The notes below the pieces were generated by a model, which saw nothing but the letters and a program-made list of their open reading frames with translations, had not been told where the DNA came from and ran no database searches. A program made the position numbers and the translations under genes. From a virus, in IMG/VR virus record IMGVR_UViG_3300033273_000026, positions 1 to 26,195 of that record: a DNA stretch of 26,195 nt; one strand, 5' to 3'. This document shows, piece by piece, positions 1 through 6,420 of this stretch (positions are counted from its first letter, which is position 1; every line of letters starts with the position of its first letter).

Positions 1-141
1 AATGATAGTTGCCCCAGCCGACCCAATCAGTATACTTTCCAACCGCTTAATTCTTTCAATGGTTTCTTTCCAGCGTTCCTCTTGAAGAGTTTCAACTTTA
101 GCAATTCTTTCATGTGCTGATGATGCGCTACGTCTGTCCAT
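1..141 (-). CDS. Partial holin-like small protein (N-terminal 47 residues)
   Basis: The gene starts with ATG at 141, overlapping the stop of the upstream gene as TAATG, and runs off the left edge of the window. The visible part begins MDRRSASSAHERIAKVE and continues as a charged helix (heptad-like ERIAKVETLQEERWKETIERIKRLE). At about residue 38 it turns hydrophobic (SILIGSAGATII). An N-terminal coiled coil followed by a single membrane helix is the layout of XhlA-type holin-associated proteins and many small phage holins. Its place after the tail fibres, where podoviruses often put lysis genes, fits this. The C-terminus and any endolysin are outside the window, so lysis function is inference. 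Confidence 0.6.
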   Translation of the reverse strand, partial: MDRRSASSAHERIAKVETLQEERWKETIERIKRLESILIGSAGATII

Positions 142-365
142 TATTCCGCTGCTTCTAGTTTTGTTTCTAGGGAAGCAGCTAGTTTTTCAGCAAAAGCCTC
201 ACGACTTACATTCAGCTGGTCAAAATTAAAACGTGCAGCACTGAGTTTAGCATCTAAATCTGTAACATGATTAAGCAGTATTCTTTGCTCATCAGTGAAA
301 TCATTCAGACTATACTCAACCTGATCTATGATGACGGTATTATTTTGAGTATTATCTGTACTCAT
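141..365 (-). CDS. DUF6447-like small phage protein
   Basis: This 74-residue protein has the pattern of DUF6447 proteins from phages and aquatic bacteria: a short variable start, then NTVIIDQVEYSLNDFTDEQ at about residues 9-27, then a helical C-terminus ending in a basic/acidic coiled stretch. The family has no known function. The gene ends in a TAATG overlap with the holin-like gene and starts 10 bases after the stop of the preceding small gene, so it is part of the same late transcript. An AAGGAGTGACCG stretch just upstream of the ATG provides a good ribosome binding site. No membrane segment or motif for catalysis is visible. Confidence 0.75.
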   Translation of the reverse strand: MSTDNTQNNTVIIDQVEYSLNDFTDEQRILLNHVTDLDAKLSAARFNFDQLNVSREAFAEKLAASLETKLEAAE

Positions 366-375
366 CGGTCACTCC

Positions 376-654
376 TTATGGGTCTGTCTGTGCATCCATT
401 GCAGTTTCGTAGGCAGACTTAACTGCGCTAGTCCACACTGCATTGCACACTGCTTGTACGCTTGCGTCTTCACCACTGATGTCTGTATCGCCCCAAGTGT
501 CACCTGATTTGGTACGGCAATGCAATACATGCCTGTGGTAAGTACGACTAATCTCTACACCATCGTCTTTTACGATAGTTGCTTTGCGAACTTGGACGTT
601 CTTGTGTTCGCCCCTTACTTCGCAGTCGTATTCAAATTCTTTTGTTAGTGCCAT
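376..654 (-). CDS. Hypothetical phage protein following the tail fibre
   Basis: A 92-residue soluble protein of unknown function. It looks like a type of small protein that I associate with tail-fibre genes in marine phage sequences: an MALTKE start, a central KATIVKDDGVEISRTYHRHVL segment (about residues 25-45), and a C-terminal DVSGED-like and AVCNAVWTSAVKSAY helix. No fold or activity can be assigned. Because it sits directly behind the receptor-binding fibre, a role as fibre chaperone or small virion component is possible, but this is only inference from position. The start is supported by AAGGAG seven bases upstream of the ATG. The 51-base gap to the fibre gene shows no convincing terminator. 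Confidence 0.7.
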   Translation of the reverse strand: MALTKEFEYDCEVRGEHKNVQVRKATIVKDDGVEISRTYHRHVLHCRTKSGDTWGDTDISGEDASVQAVCNAVWTSAVKSAYETAMDAQTDP

Positions 655-705
655 TGTTTATCTCCTTTTGGCTATGGACTGTCCGACCCAAAGCTATGCA
701 GTGGG

Positions 706-2226
706 TTATGAATCTGTGTAATAACTAAACGATCCCGCAACAATGATCGCTCGGCCTGATCCAATAGAAAAACTGGATGTAGTAGCCACTGCCCACGCTG
801 CATTGTCTTTACTGTACAAGATGCCCATCTCTGTTACGTTAGTTGACGGAATGTAAAAGTGCATTTGTGTTCCATCAGTTGAATCATAGTCAATTAAATA
901 AGTGGAAAAAGGGACTCTATTATAATTTGAAGATGATGACGTTGATCCACTAGTGAACGGCAATCCTGTGATTTTTACATCTCCACTGCCTTGATTTGTG
1001 GATGATGCAATGTCTAAGTTAAAGTGACATGTTACTAGGTTGCCAATTTTTGTGTATATACCAAGTTGACTATTGTAAGTGACAGACTGCCCACCGCCTG
1101 ATGTACTGTAAACAGGCGTAAAAGTTCCCTCTTCGTAATCGTTTAGAGCGTTGGCGGCTGCGGTATCTCCGTTGAAGGTTAGACCGCCACCTGCGAGGAT
1201 GCGCATACGTTCTGTGCCAGCACTTGCGCCATCAGATGATGTTTGAAAGATAATCGTACTTGCGCTGTTAAAGGAACTACTACCACCACCAATTGTTAAT
1301 GCGCTTACACTGGTAGATGAACTGTCTATAGAAATTAAACCTAAGTCAGCCTCATCATTATCAAAATGCGCTGCCGTAATTGCGCCAAACTTTCTTGAAG
1401 CATCTGTTCTTGATGTGTTTTGACCTAAATCTGCACCTATTTTTATCGCACCAGAGTTTTGATAATCCCCATAAGATACGTCAAGAGCCGTGCTAGGCGA
1501 ACTCGTCCCAATCCCGACATTACCTGCACTATCAATCCTCATACGCTCAGTTGGACTTGACCCATCACTACCATCATTAGTGCGAAAGATTAGATCCCCT
1601 TTCTCATCATCCGACGTACCATCGTGACTAGCTTGGATTTGAGCCAATACACTTTGCTCACCACCAGACTGTTCGCCTTGAAATGTAATCTTACTTTCAC
1701 GACCGCCATCCGTATCTTCATGGGTTGTGTTCTTTAACTTTAATTCTGTTGTTTCATGGCCAATATCTACATTACCACTATCATCAATTATTAATCGAGG
1801 ATTACCATCGCCATCTGATAACACAATGTGATTGTTAGATGTCCTAATATCTAAACCACCTTCATTACCATCAAATGAACCAACAATAGTATTCTTCTGT
1901 CCCGTTGTTATTAAAGATCCAGAACTCACACCTATGGCTGTATTAAAACTTGCTGTTGTGTTTGCTGTAAGAGCATCATGTCCTACGGCTGTGTTATTAC
2001 CGCCCGGGCTAACGCCATCTAAATCATCAAGTGCTGTATTGCCTAAAGCAACGTTATTTGTCCCAGTAGGAAAGTCTCCTACACCTATCTTAAAACCACC
2101 AGCTGTTGATCCATCGTGAACACGAACCTGATTAGCTGTTGTGTCGAAACTAAGCTCACCTATTGCGCCAGTAAATGCGTTGTTTTGCGCAGCTGTGCCT
2201 CTTCTTAGTTGTACTTGTATAGCCAT
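706..2226 (-). CDS. Tail fibre / receptor-binding protein with Mtd-type N-terminus
   Basis: A 506-residue fibre. Residues 1-48 (MAIQVQLRRGTAAQNNAF, then GELSFDTT and RVHDGSTAGG) match the N-terminal attachment domain of the Bordetella phage major tropism determinant (Mtd_N). Residues about 55-125 contain repeated N-x-A-(I/V)-G units (NVALGNTAL, NTAVGHDAL, NTAIGVSSG, NTIVG) like the left-handed beta-roll head of YadA-type trimeric adhesins. Then follow RMRIDSAGNVGIGTSSP-type fibre repeats and a C-terminal beta-rich tip (about 365-506, FTPVYSTSGGGQSVTYN) likely to bind the receptor. Its ATG follows the stop of the T7-like fibre gene directly, with GGGAG upstream. It probably attaches to the virion through the other fibre or the tail tip. 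No reverse transcriptase or template repeat for tropism switching is seen. Confidence 0.88.
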   Translation of the reverse strand: MAIQVQLRRGTAAQNNAFTGAIGELSFDTTANQVRVHDGSTAGGFKIGVGDFPTGTNNVALGNTALDDLDGVSPGGNNTAVGHDALTANTTASFNTAIGVSSGSLITTGQKNTIVGSFDGNEGGLDIRTSNNHIVLSDGDGNPRLIIDDSGNVDIGHETTELKLKNTTHEDTDGGRESKITFQGEQSGGEQSVLAQIQASHDGTSDDEKGDLIFRTNDGSDGSSPTERMRIDSAGNVGIGTSSPSTALDVSYGDYQNSGAIKIGADLGQNTSRTDASRKFGAITAAHFDNDEADLGLISIDSSSTSVSALTIGGGSSSFNSASTIIFQTSSDGASAGTERMRILAGGGLTFNGDTAAANALNDYEEGTFTPVYSTSGGGQSVTYNSQLGIYTKIGNLVTCHFNLDIASSTNQGSGDVKITGLPFTSGSTSSSSNYNRVPFSTYLIDYDSTDGTQMHFYIPSTNVTEMGILYSKDNAAWAVATTSSFSIGSGRAIIVAGSFSYYTDS

Positions 2227-3315
2227 TTATAAGCTCCCATAATCATTTGTTGAGACCGTTGCATTAGCAACACTACCAAAATCATTTATGGCAGTGAGAA
2301 TACCTGAGTTAATATTTGACGCGACTAAATTAATATTTGCTATATCGGCAGCAACTGCTCCAATATCTGTTGCATCATTAGCAACCGCTGTAATGTCAGC
2401 ACTTACTGGCCCAAGAGCATCAATACTTGTAGCAAGCGGTACAAGAGTCGAAATATTAGAAACTAAAGTAGCATCAAAAGTACTCGCAGCTGTTGAAATG
2501 TCTGCATTGTTTCCAGCAACAGATGTTACATCTGAAGAAATACCAGCTACTGTTGTAACATTAGCAGATATACCAGCAACAGTTGTAATATCTGCATCAT
2601 TTCCAGCAACAGTGTTTATATTCGAAGTATTGCCAGCAACCGTTGTTACATTTGAAGATATACCTGCAACAGTAGTTACATTAGCTTTGATAGCAGCTAA
2701 TCCAGATATTGCATCTGTAGCCTCTGTGCCATCTTCAATATCAGCAAGTGTAGCAATATCAGCCGTTATTGCCGCTAATGAATTAACGTCTGCGATTTCT
2801 GGCCCTTGCTCTGCCACACCCGTCGTTGCGTTAAAACCTAGAACTCGACCCTTACGATCATCTTTAGCGGGTAGAGTAAGATCAACATCAACCGCATCTC
2901 TGACCGGGGCAACCATCGCTCTATCTAGCCGTTCTTCATGACTAGCTAAAATCATGGTCAATGTATCAAAGTCATTCTCAAGCGAGGTAGCCGTAATGTT
3001 TCCCCCGGTGGTATACACGCTAGAACGGCTAAGAGGGAGGTCACTGATAATACTTACAATAGCATTGTTAGCTGGCGTATAGTCAGAAGGTGTTGTTTTA
3101 AATACAACTTTTCCTGTGCCGTCGGTATTTAGACCCGCTGAGTTAGTGCTTGTCTTAATATCATAGTGAGTGCTTTCAGTCTGCAAAGTAGCATCCACAT
3201 ACACCTTAATATCCGATGTATTGTTTACTTGGAAACTAAAACTGAACTCAGTAGTCGAGCCGTTGCCCGTATACTGCGCCCGTCTAGTTTGGTCTGTTAT
3301 ACTAAAAGTAGCCAT
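2227..3315 (-). CDS. T7-like tail fibre adaptor protein
   Basis: A 362-residue protein. Residues 1-165 match the N-terminal virion-attachment domain of T7 gp17-type tail fibres: TRRAQYTGNGSTTEFSFSF, DIKVYVDATL, DLPLSRSSVYTTGGNI, the helix SLENDFDTLTMILASHEERLDRAM, and the LPAKDDRKGRVLGFNATTG linker. The C-terminal half is built of ten-residue VAG repeats (see the repeat entry) and a looser alanine-rich continuation. There is no receptor-binding tip, and the protein stops right before an Mtd-type fibre. It is therefore probably the shaft or adaptor that docks a separate receptor-binding protein on the tail. A GAGG ribosome binding site lies 9 bases before the ATG. Confidence 0.88.
   Translation of the reverse strand: MATFSITDQTRRAQYTGNGSTTEFSFSFQVNNTSDIKVYVDATLQTESTHYDIKTSTNSAGLNTDGTGKVVFKTTPSDYTPANNAIVSIISDLPLSRSSVYTTGGNITATSLENDFDTLTMILASHEERLDRAMVAPVRDAVDVDLTLPAKDDRKGRVLGFNATTGVAEQGPEIADVNSLAAITADIATLADIEDGTEATDAISGLAAIKANVTTVAGISSNVTTVAGNTSNINTVAGNDADITTVAGISANVTTVAGISSDVTSVAGNNADISTAASTFDATLVSNISTLVPLATSIDALGPVSADITAVANDATDIGAVAADIANINLVASNINSGILTAINDFGSVANATVSTNDYGSL
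2485..2682 (-). repeat. Ten-residue VAG repeats in the tail fibre shaft
   Basis: Residues 212-275 of the T7-like fibre consist of six consecutive ten-residue units of the form N/D-(V/I)-x-(T/S)-V-A-G-(I/N)-x-(S/A) (the sixth ends DVTSVAGNNA), then degenerate units such as DISTAA. The 30-base period is visible in the DNA as recurring GTTGCTGG/ACTGTTGC-type words, with many synonymous differences between units. Such repeats form elongated fibre shafts in many marine phage fibres. They can also expand or contract by recombination. Confidence 0.8.
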
Positions 3316-3334
3316 TTACTACACCTCACTTGTG

Positions 3335-3345
3335 GTATTTGTACA
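3335..3345 (-). promoter_or_regulatory. Copy 1 of intergenic motif TGTACAAATAC
   Basis: The 11-base word TGTACAAATAC (minus strand) starts right after the TAG stop of the 954-residue virion gene and fills the upstream part of the short gap before the T7-like fibre gene. An identical copy precedes the capsid operon (15580-15590), another lies on the plus strand at 22866-22876, and a one-mismatch copy is at 22892-22902. Reading it as a -35 region, a TGTAGT hexamer follows 17 bases later. A start from there would fall inside the first codons of the fibre gene, so an operator or RNA role is equally possible. Confidence 0.45.
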
Positions 3346-6210
3346 CTAATCAAACACATTTGTCATCATATCATTATCATCTTGCATCAAGTGCTGAAGA
3401 CTTGGAGTTTCGTTAATTAATCTTTTTCTTGCTTGCTGACGGCGATTTGACACTATTGAGTTTAAAGCATCAAACCTATCTTCATCAGTAGGCAGAGAAA
3501 AGTAATCACTTTCTGAGTTTGTTATTTCATCTCTCAAAGCGTTAAGCAGTGTGTCATCTGGGTCAAATCCAACCTCACCAAGAACACGCCCCTCACTATC
3601 AACTTCATTTACCAGTCTTACAAACTGATTAAATTCATTAGCGTTTAACAATACTTGCTGAACTCGCTGACTATGAAAGCTTAGAGAACCCGCGCCTATT
3701 TCACTTAATCTAATAAGCTCATTGTCCACATCACTGTACCCGCCTTGCTGTACTCTGAACGGACTTAATGACTCGCCCAAAGTTCCTTTGCCCTGCGTTC
3801 TTGGGTTGCCCCAAAAATTTAAACCGACGGGCAGTTTATCGCTTGTATATGGATTTCTCGACTTTGCTTTATTCAATGCAATATAGAAGCCCTGAAGAAA
3901 TGCTGGCACTTCAGTCATTAGTTCCCCGGTTAAAGGATCTGTACCTTCTCCCAACATTGTATTACTGGCTACCGGGTTGTGCATCCTTTCCATCAATGCG
4001 CTAAAAGACGATTGACTTATTAAGTTATACTCACCACCACTTAACGTATTAACAGCATAACTGGGCAATCCAAAGGTCGCCCGGTCAATATTACCGATCA
4101 CATTTGTTCCTACATTGCCAACTTGTCCACCCGTCCATTTAGCCATTCTCTTAATAAAGTCTTCTTTTGTTTGGAACTGTCCGCCAGCCGCAGCCTGAAG
4201 TTCAGCAACTCCTTGTAGAAACGGCATATTTGTAGCGTAATCAGAAGCAGCTAAAACATAATTTTTAATAATATCGTCATAGTCTTTTGGGTCTAGCAGT
4301 GAAATATCTTCTTCATGATACTTAGAATATTGCGCTAAATCTGCGCCCATAACTAGCAATGCTGACAAAGGATCTAAACGGCTAAAGGTTGTATACTCAT
4401 ATGTGCCATCTTCTTGCTTGATACCAATAGAGTAGGGCGGCACGTTGGCGGCTCCCATGATATTAATATTGGTGCTAAAATTTTCTGGACCACTACCATT
4501 GATAACAATCTCATCACCATAGTCGCCATTAGCTATACCAAACATAGTCATCGCTATAGTGTTGCCTAGAGCAAGTTTAGCGAGAGCATCATCTAATTCA
4601 GGACCAGATCCTTTTTTAATAGCGTTATAAACTTGATATATATTTAACGTTCTATCAAACGCTTCTTTAACAACGTTGGTCGGTGTATTAACGAAAGGCA
4701 CAACTGGTTTTAAATACGGGACATTTACACCTCTTGATATATATCCAAACACACCTTCAGGCGTTCCTTGAAATGTCAGCTTTCGCGCTTCGGTTTTCAT
4801 CATTTCCTTAAGACTATCGGAAGGGTTTATCATGACGTCGCTATATTTATCTTGCGCCATTTGTTTAGCGGTCGCTCGATCAATGCCACTTCTTCTAGCC
4901 ATAGTATAAGCTATCTGTGACTCTCGGTGCGCTTCTCGATAAAGCACACGCCGCATAGAAATGACCTTAAAATATTCATCCTCAGACGCTAACAGCCGAC
5001 CCGGTATTCTTGTGGCTATACCTAATGTATCAACAGAAGCTTTGAAAAAATCACCTTGTGCCATTGCTTCATAGACGTCAGCAACATTATCTGAACTGCC
5101 TATGGCTCGTCTGTTTTTTAAATCAATCTTAGAAACAAGATCGCCGCCTTCACCCGTAACAAAGGTTTTAGCCATTAGCAAAAGGGCATCTTTCTGAGCC
5201 ATCATCATGCCGTGCATTTCGGCTGCTGCTTCGCCTATATATCTTTGGTCGCCAACCTCACCACGCAAACCGCCTAGTGTTCTAATGTTTCCTATTGTCC
5301 CAGCAAGACCACGTTCTGCTAGGGAAAGAAACTGAAAACTAGCGTTACCCGCCATGTTAACTATATGGGTTGTCGGTGAACTTAGTAGCGCGTTGATGTA
5401 GTTCTCCATCGCAACGTCATAAGTTTTTGCTAAGAAGCCTTGCTCTGCATACTTTGCTCTAGCCAATGGACTATTCATTTGTAGGAAAGCTTCAAGGTGA
5501 TAATCAATCATTCCTTCGTCAGCTTCGTTAACCCACTGGTCTAAACTTTCTGACATTTGTGATAAGTTTAAATCTTGTAGCTTACTAACATTCCTAACTA
5601 CAGCCATACCTCTTGCAAACTCAGAAACATTGCCAGACACTTGCGCTGCTAGGTTAGATTGCACAGTTGCCATTATCTGTAGCTTTTTAAACTCTGCCTT
5701 CCGAACATCAGGGTCAGTGCTATTTCTAGCCTTTAATGCGGTATGCTGTAACTCTTTACCAAGTTTAATAAATGCAACTATACCAGTAAGAACGTCATCT
5801 GGAGGCAACACTTCGCCGGGTTTTCTTTTTAACAATTTGTACGCAGCATCTTGAAAACCAGACTGGTTTAAAAGTTCTTCCATACTTTTTTTGTCACGAC
5901 GTAAGTGCTTAAACAATTCTTTGTTATTGTTTTTAATATTAGTAAGAACTGTTTCTAAATTAAAATCATCAGCATTTTCACCAAAGATTTCACCAATACG
6001 ACCAAGGTTTAACCCACCTTTGAAACCACCCGCTTCAAGCGTAGCGTTAAGAGCTTCGACATCTGAGTCATCCATGCCCTTAATAATCAAAGATCCACCG
6101 GGGCCGGGGGTAATATCATCAGTAGGGGTTAAGCCACCAAACGATTTTTTTTCAGCTTGGTCTATCTGATTTTTAAAAAACGCTCGTAAGCTTTGTGCAA
6201 CGTTTACCAT
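3346..6210 (-). CDS. Large internal virion (ejection) protein, 954 residues
   Basis: By position it is the last of three large proteins between the gp14-like protein and the tail fibres. This is the place of the T7 gp15/gp16 internal core proteins that form the DNA-ejection channel. It contains helical segments and a patch around residues 270-310 (NYINALLSSPTTHIVNMAGN, then FLSLAERGLAG) that I have seen in large phage ejection or polyvalent proteins. A hydrophobic stretch lies near residues 545-565 (LALGNTIAMTMFGIANG). No lysozyme or transglycosylase motif was recognised. A strong AAGGGGG ribosome binding site lies 7 bases before the ATG at 6210. Similarity to T7 gp16 at sequence level is not evident, so the ejection role rests on order and size. 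Confidence 0.75.
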   Translation of the reverse strand: MVNVAQSLRAFFKNQIDQAEKKSFGGLTPTDDITPGPGGSLIIKGMDDSDVEALNATLEAGGFKGGLNLGRIGEIFGENADDFNLETVLTNIKNNNKELFKHLRRDKKSMEELLNQSGFQDAAYKLLKRKPGEVLPPDDVLTGIVAFIKLGKELQHTALKARNSTDPDVRKAEFKKLQIMATVQSNLAAQVSGNVSEFARGMAVVRNVSKLQDLNLSQMSESLDQWVNEADEGMIDYHLEAFLQMNSPLARAKYAEQGFLAKTYDVAMENYINALLSSPTTHIVNMAGNASFQFLSLAERGLAGTIGNIRTLGGLRGEVGDQRYIGEAAAEMHGMMMAQKDALLLMAKTFVTGEGGDLVSKIDLKNRRAIGSSDNVADVYEAMAQGDFFKASVDTLGIATRIPGRLLASEDEYFKVISMRRVLYREAHRESQIAYTMARRSGIDRATAKQMAQDKYSDVMINPSDSLKEMMKTEARKLTFQGTPEGVFGYISRGVNVPYLKPVVPFVNTPTNVVKEAFDRTLNIYQVYNAIKKGSGPELDDALAKLALGNTIAMTMFGIANGDYGDEIVINGSGPENFSTNINIMGAANVPPYSIGIKQEDGTYEYTTFSRLDPLSALLVMGADLAQYSKYHEEDISLLDPKDYDDIIKNYVLAASDYATNMPFLQGVAELQAAAGGQFQTKEDFIKRMAKWTGGQVGNVGTNVIGNIDRATFGLPSYAVNTLSGGEYNLISQSSFSALMERMHNPVASNTMLGEGTDPLTGELMTEVPAFLQGFYIALNKAKSRNPYTSDKLPVGLNFWGNPRTQGKGTLGESLSPFRVQQGGYSDVDNELIRLSEIGAGSLSFHSQRVQQVLLNANEFNQFVRLVNEVDSEGRVLGEVGFDPDDTLLNALRDEITNSESDYFSLPTDEDRFDALNSIVSNRRQQARKRLINETPSLQHLMQDDNDMMTNVFD

Positions 6211-6243
6211 AAGACGCCCCCTTTATTAGAGGCAACGGTAAAA

Positions 6244-6420
6244 CTATTGAGCCATGCTGCCTTCTTGTTTTTTAACTGAACCCGTGACGTATAACTGCTT
6301 TGCAGTCTGCCCACTTTTCTCAGCGGCAATTTGTCGGCGCAACTGTTTAACGACGAAATCATCATCAGTTGCCCCCTGCGCTAGCTCTTGCTGTAGCTGT
6401 GCTTCCAAGGTATTCGCCAT
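6244..6420 (-). CDS. Small helical virion-cluster protein (58 residues)
   Basis: The protein is MANTLEAQLQQELAQGATDD followed by a charged helical C-terminus ending KKQEGSMAQ. The ATG at 6420 is chosen over an upstream in-frame ATG at 6504 because GGAGG lies 8 bases before it. It lies inside the 3' end of the 957-residue virion gene, overlapping it by 56 bases in another frame, and stops 33 bases before the next large virion gene. The first 45 residues look alpha-helical and glutamine-rich. No family is recognised. It could be a small virion component or a regulator of the neighbouring large proteins; neither can be shown from the sequence. Confidence 0.65.
   Translation of the reverse strand: MANTLEAQLQQELAQGATDDDFVVKQLRRQIAAEKSGQTAKQLYVTGSVKKQEGSMAQ

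Noticed and set aside
706-2226. Diversity-generating retroelement target (Mtd-type fibre)
   Set aside because: No reverse transcriptase, accessory gene or template repeat was found in the window; only the N-terminal domain resembles Mtd.
2288-2941. Long plus-strand open frame (217 residues) opposite the tail fibre
   Set aside because: It is the mirror of the repetitive fibre gene (low-complexity A/T/V-rich product), without a ribosome binding site.
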